Shown here piece after piece: positions 11,295 to 22,475 of a stretch of DNA of 64,000 nt. The stretch is from Apostichopus japonicus. Lineage: Eukaryota; Echinodermata; Holothuroidea; Aspidochirotida; Stichopodidae. The translations under genes and the position numbers were made by a program. Location: assembly GCF_037975245.1 (NCBI RefSeq), contig NC_092575.1, forward strand, positions 9,456,001 through 9,520,000. The letters are read 5' to 3'. Under the pieces are notes generated by a model. That model worked only from the letters and a program-made list of their open reading frames with translations. It was not told where the DNA came from and searched no databases. Positions within the stretch are counted from its first letter, which is position 1. Each line of letters starts with the position of its first letter.

Positions 11295-14200
11295 ATCTCT
11301 TTGTGAATTGCCGGGGAAGACCATTCTGCGCTAAAGCTTTCTGGCGCCGTGACTATCTGTGGACTGATTAGGACTCAATCGAATGCCTGATCGCTGTAAG
11401 CTTGTTGTTCGGGATTCTTTTAAGGTCTCAGACTGTTTAAAATTATTCTTTGTTTCAATAACACATTTAGTTTGAACTGGCCGTGAAAAACTAACAATCA
11501 CACTATCACAATAGGATATGCATTCACAGTTTTCGGCTCGAGAACGATTTGGGGAAGGGATCTTTGTCCGTTAGTGTAATAGAGTTTCGATCGTAGTGAA
11601 TAATAAGCAAAGGGTAGGTATGGAAGGTAATTACTTGGTAGGTTTTATAGGTCTCATAGAACCCAATCAAAAGATAAAAAATTCTCTGACTGAGTGACAA
11701 ATGGCAGTCCCCGATAAGGCCAATAGATAATTGAGAAGCCACAATGATATAGACTTGAAAGAACACCGACTGGAGAATGGTGGAAACCTTAAACTATAAT
11801 TGTCCTCATTGAATCTTATAAACAAGCAAAGATACAATTACAAACAGAACGAAAAAGTGATGTGTAGATTTGATTGATCTGTTCATACATATACTAAATA
11901 CCCGAATATGATGAGTCAGTGCACAATATACGGTGTTGATTAAAGGTGTTTTGTTTAGTGTTATTCTGTTTCGTTGCCAAATACACCCTTACACAATATG
12001 CATCGGCATTTTAAATAACAGTTTCGTATTATTTATCGAGTTTTATAGCTTTCGTTTTGTATTAAGACTTCTTAACAAAAAGGTTAATATCTCTACGCCT
12101 GTGCTGTCTACGATAGAGAGTGTACGCTTTTTCAAAATAAATTTCGCTGCACTGGAAATATGCCCATAGTCATAACAAGACTCCGCTATGGAAAGGAGGG
12201 CGCTGTAAAACTTTACAATGTAGACCTTGGGACTTAACTTGCCCCATCGAGCAAGCGGACAATCGAATTACTTTCTCTGCTGGATTAACAATCTCAAATA
12301 TAACCCTACTGGAAAAACAAAAATAAACAGAATAAAATATATTGTGGAAGATATATGTCTCATATCATGTATCCGTTTTTGTGAGCAAATTTGCTTGTTT
12401 GGAACAGAGAAGTTAAAAAAGTATTTGGTTTTGGCACGATGAAGCAATCTAACATGCAATTACATTCAAAATGTACGCCGTTCCTAGTAAATAATAGAAA
12501 ATGTAGCAATTTACTCTTGTTATATCTAACTCTGTTACGGATAAGAATCAATAAGAAAACTGAACAAATATTTTTAAATTTCATTACATTAACTGCTCTT
12601 TTGAGTAATTTATGATTTATTTGTCTGAAACAACATGCTTTATTGCACATAATTACTGCTCCCTCTATTCAAGTATGGAAATCAAACACACTAACGCACA
12701 CAACTCAGGCTTTCATGTATCAAAACCACAGATTATAGCTGTATTCATTCAGCAGTTTACATGGACATTGGACATTCACAAAGAACTGCAATATACAAAG
12801 ACACCTTTGTACCCCCCCCCCCCGCCTTCATATCCACAATTCTAAACTTGGGAGGAGTTCTCACTAACCGCTGTCCTTTCATCTACAGAGAAAGTGATGG
12901 GAACGTATATTTAATACAATCCATCGCATTGCAAGGTTAAAGAGCGAGGTAGAAAATATGAAATTTGTTTATTCATGAGCAAGTGCAAATTAGAATATTG
13001 GCTCAACAAAGTTGCTCGAAAGCACAACAAAGAAGAATATTCTTTGTTGTGCTTTTTGTAATATAAGAATAACAGAAAAACACTGTTAAACAACTGTGCT
13101 GTATTTAGAAAAAGGCTGGATCTCGAGTGAGCTACAAAAATTAAATTAAGTAATTGATTAGAAGTGAAACAGCCAATGTTTGGTTTTTGATTTGATTTAT
13201 TTGGTTTTCTACAGATAATAAATATATACATGTGGAGGGAAGTCCTCTAAAAAACCAATGCAGGCTTTAAAAAGTTTTTGCAGCGCTTTCGAGCAAAACT
13301 ATATAAAGACGAGGGGAAAAATTCTGCATCTCGTTTACAGCAAATTCGCTTATCATCAGTTCATATTTTTTCATTTAAGGAATAAGATATGTTAATAAAC
13401 ATTGCCCTTATAAGGTAATGCAAGAAAAGAGTAAACTGCAATTGCAACGTGCACAGGAACTGCAAGCAGCAGCAAAATGCCAAACATACATAAAGAAGAG
13501 AAAGATACTGCTTAAAAGAAATCATTATTGACAAGAAGCCTTAAAGAGGGATTACATCTCATCTATTGGCATTTTTGGAAAATTGAGATAAACTGAATTA
13601 TTTCTACTGTACCTACAGCCTATCATGATGCGTTTTGTTGGATTTAATTACAGCGAGTATTAGGCTATGTGATTTTATACTACAGAAAAAAATGACAACG
13701 CTTACCATAGCCTATATGCAGCTTTCAAACCGAAATTACCGCATATACCTGCATAAAATACAGCCTCTAATGGTACAATATGGTAGTTATATGCGGTAAC
13801 ACTATTTGATAGCTTTATGCTAACTTGCTGAAACATCATTCACAAAGTTAATTAGTAGATGAATTTTGTTAGTGGTATTGATGTCATCTTAAACAAATAT
13901 GAATGCTACATACACGACGCTTTACAAGTAAGATACTCAGGGATCTTAAATTTAAGTATTAGTAAAAATAGCTGCATTTTCCCTCTCTTCAGCCAGCAGG
14001 AATATTAACTTCCAAGTAAACATGAATTGCAACTGGATCAATGCATAATTGATTACACACACACAAAATATTACCCTTAGTACTCGTGATGCTGCTGTAT
14101 AGGAGACTTCTCATGCACAGAAGACCACTGGACTTGAATTATCCCGCAGGACCAGACCCTCTGGTCTGTGAAACATTCCCAGCTATGCTTGTTAAAGCTG

Positions 14201-14904
14201 AAGTAATATCTGCGAGTAGCAAGCTGTAAGTTTGCCCAAGTTTGATAGTGACTTTAACTAACATGATACCAGCGAGCAGTACCGAGAGGGGGGAGTAGGA
14301 GGGGTATAAAATGAGAGAGTTTACCTTCGTTATAGTCTGTCAGCTTGGGTTTGTTGAAACACTATTTATGTAACACCTTGTGGAATGGGATCCGTAGAGA
14401 AGCCTCTTCATTGTAACAGTGCCACTACAAGAAGGCTACCAAACTAGATTAAAATACTTCACATCAAATTCTAATGGGTAACGTAAGCCTTCAGCGCGCA
14501 TGCTCTATGATACATACCAAACAGACGCTTAAAGCTGTATCTACAGCTTTGAACGTGTAAGGCTATCGAATAATAGTTAATTACTATACCTTCATTCGTG
14601 CTAGTAGAATACAATACACTTTTCGTCTATTGAGACTTATCACCCTCTGTTCAGCCATGCGGTTTAATAGACTAAAATATTCCAAATAGTACGTTAAAAA
14701 ATGACAACGCTATTATTGCTGTTTACATATATTAACGCCTCCCACCTTGAATGGTTCGCAGTCAAGTTGTTAAATACAAATGAATCTGCCTTTTGTGTAT
14801 AGGTTGTTCAACGAATCTCTCTGTTCTATTATTGTAAGTTGTTTCAAAGCCTCGACACTGTTCATTTGGAATTCCTTTTGTTGCTATCTAAATTATACGG
14901 TTGA

Positions 14905-14913
14905 AGGTGTGAA
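14905..14913 (+). promoter_or_regulatory. T-box half-site AGGTGTGAA
   Basis: Third exact half-site in the 5' flank of Tbx2/3, in the same orientation as the other two. Confidence 0.35.
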
Positions 14914-17069
14914 CGTAACTTCATAACCTTTAGTTTCAACTATCGAAGAATCTTCTTTATAGTACTATAGACTATGCAGTCAAAGCAAATCCTTGGTGGG
15001 CATAGCGCACTATGCAGTGTTCATATATAGGTATTACAGTTGGCGACAAGTATAGCTGCACAATATACGGTAAATCGGGCCAAAAGGCTTTATATGCTAA
15101 CTGTTAAATCAACGGAATACATGCTCGCCTTACACCGGTGGTTTTAACATCGGTTCAATAACAACTCCCTGAATAAACAGTTTCACTATAACGTTTATCA
15201 TCGACAAGTGTTAAAAATTTGTGACCGTATATATCAGTATAACAATGTTCAGCTCGTTCATGTTAAGAGTCATTTTGTTTCTCCCAGTGAGTTTTACTGC
15301 TAAGCATTTTCTTCTAAACGTCTAACATTCTTTAATGTTCACATCGTGTGTCTCGCTCAGGCATTATCACCGGCGAACTTTAACGACAATCATTTCGCTA
15401 GTACTTAATTCGAATACATAGTAACTTGTTGTGCTGGCCAAGGACAATGATACGTTTGGATGTTGAACTTGTATGTGAAATACACACATGTTCTTTTATC
15501 ATGTTTTAACTCGGGATATTAGCCCGAATATTTGGTCTTATCTATCGCATTCGATCGAGTACGAGATATACGTAAACCATATAGAACTAGGCCTATCAGT
15601 CAAAACCGTTCTACGGAACACCCGTAAACATTTATACATAGCAAGTCACTAGAAAAATAATCATCTCATGGGGGATAGCTTATATCGGCTCATTTTTTTG
15701 GGTTATTATTCTTGTGCCATCTACCGGTAAATACCATGTAGGCCTATGTAAATACATTATATACTCAACGTGAACGAAATTGTCATAAACATTTGTGAAC
15801 AAGCTGAACTGCTTGTATATGAGTTCCACCCGTCGGTAGCGGCTAACTTTCGGCGGTGCCATCTGGAGACATGCAATCTTTATAAGTCTAGCTGAATCAC
15901 CTAACATCTTTGATTATATTATTAGAACTGAAAATCTGTAGTAAGTGAATTTAATCGTCTTCGTTCATGTCAATTGTAACTGTCAACGATATTATAATCA
16001 ATAGTGCAGTTTAGTAATGCAATCCTGTATTTGAAGCAAAATCTTCGATAATTGCTAGTTTAACATCTTCTCTCCCAAAAGCTCACATAATCAGATTCAC
16101 TACATTTGGTCATAACATATTTGTGTAAGAAAAAGGAGTTGTATACCCTACAGAGTTGTGCTTATGTTACACTTGAACCTATAGAAATAGGAGCAGAAGG
16201 CTAATTCTTTATCGAGTTTTGGGAGGTCATTTGTTTTATTTAGAGGAAATCTGGGTTCTATATACTTATTCTATTCATCACTAAACCTTGTATTTTATGA
16301 ATAGAAATCAGTATACAACTGCAAATAGCTGAAATTTTCCTAAATTAGGTTTTCTACCATACCAAATCACTTGGATGTCAAATTTAAGCTTTTAGGTAAC
16401 ATGTATGAAAGTTAAACAGTTTTAGCAGGACACTGAAAATTATATTATTTTAAGCACATTTCTGTAATCAGGATATGAGGGGCAGGGTATCTCTTATGTG
16501 GAGATACTGAGTTAATATACCAGCAACTAGTTCTGCTTCCAGGTACCAGCAGATAACAATTTATCCTCCTCACCAGCCGTGCTGAGATGACTGAATAACA
16601 CTTGGCTGGCGCCTTGCTAAGATGGCGGCATGTAAGCACCCTTAGACAAACAAAGACCGTCGCAATGACATTTGCTGCACTATATAAATACTTTAATATG
16701 ATTGCCAAAAATAAGTCTAATAAAAATGTCGTATCATTAGAAGCGATTATGAAACAAAAAAAGTCACGGAATAATTTGGTAAGTTAAAAAGTTGTTAGCC
16801 ACATTTATAGTTATGATCATATATAGCTGTGTCGTTCAATTGACGGAATACACAAGATCCGTCGGCTTACTTCGACAACATTATGTGTGCGCCAGGCCAA
16901 CTTACTTTTACACAACATTATGTGTGTTCAGACGTAAACAAATTATTTCCAAACTGCTCCAAACTCGGTAATCATTTGTCGGCAGACGAACCAGACTGAC
17001 AGTGGACTTAAATCACTATTCCATCCGTAAAGAATACTGCCAACAAAGCATTCAATTTCTTGTTTCGTT

Positions 17070-17135
17070 GGGAGGGGGAGGGGTAGGTGGAGGGGTAGGT
17101 GGAGGGGTAGATGGAGGGGTAGGTGGAGGGGTAGT
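17070..17135 (+). repeat. G-rich 12 bp minisatellite (GGGGTAGGTGGA), about 5 copies
   Basis: Five near-identical 12 bp units follow a GGGAGGGGGAGGGG start. Runs of four Gs alternate with short spacers, so quadruplex formation is possible. The minus-strand proline/threonine-rich open frame across it is only the reading of this repeat. Confidence 0.9.
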
Positions 17136-19525
17136 TAGGTTGGGTTTGTTTTCGCGGCTATAAGGACTAGAAGGGTGCAATGCGCGGTAGTAGAGGTATC
17201 CTGGCAAGGAACACTCTAACAGGGTTCCTGTCATTGTGAGTTCATAAAAAGTGAGCTATTTAAAAAAAATTTTAAAAACATGCAATGTCACCAAATGAAG
17301 CAAAACCTAAAAAAGCTGTGTGTAATTCTGTTTAGACTGTGTTTATAATATCCATGGTAATGCCAAGCGTTTCATTGTCAAAGTAAACAATAATAATTTG
17401 ATCTATGATCCCTAAATTGGCTTTTGGAGACAAATATCCACACGGCATATTAATGCCGCAAAATAACGAATCAACCACATCCAAACAAGATAATAACGGT
17501 TATGTACCGAGGATGGTTTCAGCGTTCGGTAATCAATGGATTTCTTATATTTAAATCTACCTGGCTATACATATAAGTCTATGAAAAATCAACTCGAAGA
17601 GTTGTAGCAGGAATTAATACCTTGGTTCAATTAAAAAACAAATAAAAAACATCAGGTACAACTGCAATGCCAGTAGGTCAGTCGGTGTTATTTATTTTGA
17701 CGCCCCCCCCATCATTGTGCCCACCGTTAAATAGTTCTGAAATTTCTTTGCTGCGAGCATTGTTGCAAAATTAATTTAAATTCAAAAGATGAGAATTCAA
17801 AAGTTAGAGAATTTTGAAACTTTTGAAATAGGAGCAAGAATTATGTCAATACTCTTAAATTACGAACTTCAGGAATTGTTTACTTTCCAACACGTATGCG
17901 TTTCAAGGAGAACAACAAAATAAGTAAACAAAACTTGAATATGAAGGAAAGGGATAGAAAGAGGGAGCTATAGGTACATCATGTAACGAGTGGTTAGGTT
18001 ATATCAGTGCAGCATTATAGTAAAGACTATGGTTATGTAGAAGCTGTATCAGCCGAGCTTTGAAAAGAGGTCAGCAGAAAATTTATTATATTGCGTTAAT
18101 ATTTGCTTCATATCTTTTAGACCAAGAATCTGCCACTCATCTTTCATATAAGCGAACTTTAAAATGAAGACTTTTGAAGCACAAAATACCAAGCGGTTTA
18201 TTCTTCAAGCAGGATGTTGTTTTCAAATATTTAGAAAGTCAAAGATCTCAAAAGAAAAAAATTATAAGTGTATTTACAAAGGTCAAAATAGTGTGTTTCA
18301 CAATGCATATAATTAGATGACGTACATGGAAACTGTAAAAGGTATTCTTAATAATTGTGAACTTCAGAACAAGAAAGAAAAGTTAAAATTAGCAGCGCAA
18401 GAATTATATTTATTCATTATTGAACAAATGGAAACAAATGATTATTGTTCATAAATTATTACCACTCTATAAACATATCTGTTATTGATGTAAATAATTT
18501 TACAACAGTAACAAGACATGTGGCTTTCCAAAAGGTGTAATAATTAATGATAAATTCATGTCAGAATGATTTGTTATTTTGTATAAAATATACCGATCAT
18601 ATAAATTCTTGAAAGACTTTTTTATATTTTATATTCAGTGAAGGTATCATGAGTTACAGGACTGGTTATGTAAATTTGAATTGTATTTGATGGACACAAG
18701 CGTAAGCATTTCAGCATTGATATGCTAATTCCGGTACATAAGCACGGTTAAGTGTATGTTTAATACATATTGTCTACCTTGCTTGATCAAACTCATTATC
18801 ACATCTTTTTTTACTTTTTTTTGTAAAGTTGTTTATCCGCTTGTTTAAATATATTTGCGTTTGTATTTTTCGATATAAACAAAGTTTTGCGTTAGTAAAA
18901 AATTATGTTTTATTTCATTTTTAATTTACAAATGAATAGTGATTAGTGTTTCAAGCATGAAGAATGCGATTTTGACGTCAGTTTCAGATATACGCAATTG
19001 TCAGTTTTAAGCAATTGGACCTCTTTACAATTATTAAAACACAGGAACTATACATTAATCTATAACCATAACATATTTGCGGATTTCTCCCCATGTTTTG
19101 GTTATTGTTGCTAAAGATTTCAAGTTGGGAAAACCACCTTTTTACTTCATGTACAAGGCTTCTTTGGCATAACGAAACGAATTAAGCAAATTCGATACAG
19201 AATATGTGATGTATCAATGAATTTCAGACGGTTCACAAATTATCAATACTCAGTTCATATAACAGTTACTAAAGTATAAATTTGAAACAAAATTGACATT
19301 TCTATTTTTGATCGGAATGAATATGAGTGAAAAGGTTAACTTACTTTTCCTTCGTTGATGACACTCTCTTGACTTTAGATTCCACTTTGAGAGCAACTTA
19401 AAAAGTTTACCCGCTTATTGAGATGTGTTTCATACGAAAGAATTATGTATGCTTAAACCACGAACGAACAATCGTTAAATGAAACCTTCATATGCGCAAC
19501 TTGCAAGTACGTAAATTGACTCCGA

Positions 19526-19620
19526 TATCGCGCGCCAAATGTCTGCAAATGGTATTCTTTAAGCCAATCAGAAAAAGCATTTGGTGTCAGAGGCTCGTGT
19601 GGATAAGCACGCATGCGCGT
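19526..19620. promoter_or_regulatory. Candidate promoter: E2F, CCAAT (NF-Y) and NRF1 motifs
   Basis: Within 95 bp lie GCGCCAAA (19532-19539, reverse complement TTTGGCGC, a full E2F consensus), AGCCAATCAG (19562-19571, a full NF-Y CCAAT consensus) and GCATGCGC (19611-19618, the NRF1 core). CpG density is clearly above the surrounding sequence. This combination is typical of housekeeping and cell-cycle promoters. On the minus strand a consensus donor (GTAAGT, first base 19344) follows about 150 bp away, compatible with a short untranslated first exon. No protein is assignable. Confidence 0.4.
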
Positions 19621-19865
19621 CAGCATTCACCAGTTAAGTGTCTGCGAGCACGAAACGTACAAATCCTGTCACTTGCCACCGTTGACAAGTTGTGCACGTT
19701 CGGGTATGGTCGTAATGAATGTAGCCTTTGTGTGATGCTCGAGGGTTTATTGGAGGTGATTTCATATTTTGACGGAATGGTTTTGATTTAGTTGTGTATC
19801 GTTCAACGATGTACCGTATACGCAAAATGGCATATCGCCTCCAGTCTTTCAGCCTCACAGTTATA

Positions 19866-19894
19866 TGCATATATATATATAGTTATATATATAG

Positions 19895-19937
<43 letters not shown>

Positions 19938-20005
19938 TAGTTATAGATATAGTTATATATAAAGATAGTTATAGATAGATATAGATACAGATATATATAT
20001 ATTTA

Positions 20006-20070
<65 letters not shown>

Positions 20071-20077
20071 TTACATA

Positions 20078-20137
<60 letters not shown>

Positions 20138-20180
20138 TATATATAGATACATATATATATAGATACATTTATATAAATAT
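19866..20180. repeat. (TA)n-rich microsatellite region
   Basis: About 315 bp of interrupted TA dinucleotides with occasional GATA and TTTA variants. Confidence 0.95.
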
Positions 20181-20420
20181 ATATGTTTATATGCTTTTTG
20201 GATACAGCATGATACCTACATGAAAACATAAACTTGTATTTAAAAGTAGAGTAAGTTGTATTTTAATTTAATGGAGATAGTTTCGCGATCAAAGAAAGTT
20301 CTCAATTGAAGTAAAAGTTAGAACTTCAAGGCTTTAAAGTGACTTACCTAACTATACGATTTCCATACTGCAATATTCGTTGGTTTAGCTAACCATGGTC
20401 TGTTTTGTCTTCTATACACA

Positions 20421-20852
20421 GGTTGAGTACCGCTAACAGGCTGAGTACCACTAACAGGCTGAGTACCACTAACAGGCTGAGTACCACTAACAGGCTGAGT
20501 ACCACTAACAGGCTGAGTACCACTAACAGGCTGAGTACCACTAACAGGTTGAGTACCACTAACAGGTTGAGTACCACTAACAGGCTGAGTACCACTAACA
20601 GGTTGAGTACCACTAACAGGCTGAGTACCGCTAACAGGTTGAGTACCACTAACAGGCTGAGTACCGCTAACAGGCTGAGTACCGCTAACAGGCTGAGTAC
20701 CGCTAACAGGCTGAGTACCACTAACAGGCTGAGTACCACTAACAGGCTGAGTACCACTAACAGGCTGAGTACCACTAACAGGCTGAGTACCACTAACAGG
20801 TTGAGTACCACTAACAGGCTGAGTACCACTAACAGGTTGAGTACCACTAACA
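20421..20852 (+). repeat. 18 bp minisatellite, 24 copies
   Basis: The unit is GGCTGAGTACCACTAACA with C/T and A/G variants (GGTTGAG.., ..ACCGCTAACA). The length of 432 bp gives exactly 24 units. It passes without a gap into the composite 39 bp array at 20853. The period is a multiple of three and some frames lack stops, so long frames stay open on both strands. I regard these as non-coding. Confidence 0.97.
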
Positions 20853-22475
20853 GGCTGAGTTTAATATCATTAAGGTTGAGTACCACTAACAGGCTGAGTT
20901 TAATATCATTAAGGTTGAGTACCACTAACAGGCTGAGTTTAATATCATTTAGGTTGAGTACCACAAACAGGCTGAGTTTAATATCATTTAGGTTGAGTAC
21001 CACTAACAGGCTGAGTTTAATATCATTTAGGTTGAGTACCACTAACATGCCGAGTTTAATATCATTTAGGTTGAGTGCCACAAACAGGCCGAGTTTAATA
21101 TCATTTAGGCTGAGTACCACAAACGGGCCGAGTTTAATATCATTTAGGTTGAGTACCACTAACAGGCCGAGTTTAATATCATTTAGGTGGAATACCACAA
21201 ACGGGCCGAGTTTAATATCATTTAGGTTGAGTACCACAAACCGGCTGAGTTTAATATCATTTAGGTTGAGTACCACAAACAGGCTGAGTTTAATATCATT
21301 TAGGTTGAGTACCACTAACATGCTGAGTTTAATATCATTTAGGTTGAGTACCACAAACAGGCCGAGTTTAATATCATTTAGGTTAATATCATTTAGGTTG
21401 AGTACCACTAACAGGCCGAGTTTAATATCATTTAGGTGGAATACCACAAACGGGCCGAGTTTAATATCATTTAGGTTGAGTACCACTAACAGGCCGAGTT
21501 TAATATCATTTAGGTGGAATACCACAAACGGGCCGAGTTTAATATCATTTAGGTTGAGTACCACTAACATGCTGAGTTTAATATCATTTAGGTTGAGTAC
21601 CACAAACAGGCTGAGTTTAATATCATTAGGTTGAGTACCACTAACAGGCTGAGTTTAATATCATTATGTTGAGTACCACAAACAGGCTGAGTTTAATATC
21701 ATAAGGTTGAGTACCACTAACAGGCTGAGTTTAATATCATTATGTTGAGTACCACTAACAGGCTGAGTTTAATATCATTTAGGTGGAATACCACAAACAG
21801 GCTGAGTTTAATATCATTAAGGTTGAGTACCACTAACAGGCTGAGTTTAATATCATTTAGGTTGAGTACCACAAACAGGCTGAGTTTAATATCATTAGGT
21901 TGAGTACCACTAACAGGCTGAGTTTAATATCATTTAGGTTGAGTACCACAAACAGGCTGAGTTTAATATCATTTAGGTTGAGTACCACAAACAGGCTGAG
22001 TTTAATATCATTTAGGTTGAGTACCACTAACAGGCTGAGTTAGATATCGTTTAGGTTGAGTGCCAATAACAGGCTGAGTTTAATATCATTTAGGTTGAGT
22101 ACCACAAACAGGCTGAGTTTAATATCATTTAGGTGGAATACCACTAACAGGCTGAGTTAAATATCGTTTAGGTTGAGTGCCACTAACAGGCTGAGTTTAA
22201 TATCATTTAGGTTGAGTACCACAAACAGGCTGAGTTTAATATCATTTAGGTAGAATACCACAAACAGGCTGAGTTTAATATCATTTAGGCTGAGTACCAC
22301 AAACAGGCTGAGTTTAATATCATTTAGGTGAAACACCACTAACAGGCTGAGTTTAATATCATTTAGGTTGAGTACCATTAACAGGCTGAGCTTAATATCA
22401 TTTAGATTGAGTACCACTAACAGGCTGAGTTTAATATCGTTTAGGTTGAGTACCACAAACAGGCTGAGTTTAATA
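20853..22475 (+). repeat. Composite 39 bp minisatellite (21 bp + 18 bp), about 41 copies
   Basis: Each unit joins a 21-mer (GGCTGAGTTTAATATCATTT plus A) to a copy of the 18-mer of the preceding array (GGTTGAGTACCACTAACA or ..CACAAACA). The 21-mer itself begins like the 18-mer (GGCTGAGT), so the composite probably arose from the simpler array. Variants such as AGGTGGAATACC and ACGGGCC recur in clusters, for example 21121-21540, which shows local duplication of multi-unit blocks. Open frames of about 400 codons exist on both strands through 21.6 kb. They are repeat readings with no start context or domain. Confidence 0.96.

Larger units (their letters stand above)
9251..19480. other. Repeat-poor intergenic region upstream of Tbx2/3
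   Basis: About 10 kb of AT-rich sequence with no exon I can support; open frames here are short and lack family features. Minor elements are a (T8A) tract at about 10902-10929, a C-run near 12811-12822, the X-box at 11176, T-box half-sites and a G-rich minisatellite at 17070-17135. The lack of large repeats contrasts with everything to the right of 19.9 kb and suggests a conserved regulatory domain of the T-box gene. Confidence 0.6.

Noticed and set aside
13736-13799. Inverted repeat TTACCGCATATA/TATATGCGGTAA, considered as a small MITE
   Set aside because: Arms are only 12 bp, there is no clear target duplication, and no second copy in the window.
20389-21634. Open frames of about 400 codons on both strands
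   Set aside because: They are stop-free readings of the 18/39 bp minisatellite. Both strands are open only because both periods are multiples of three.
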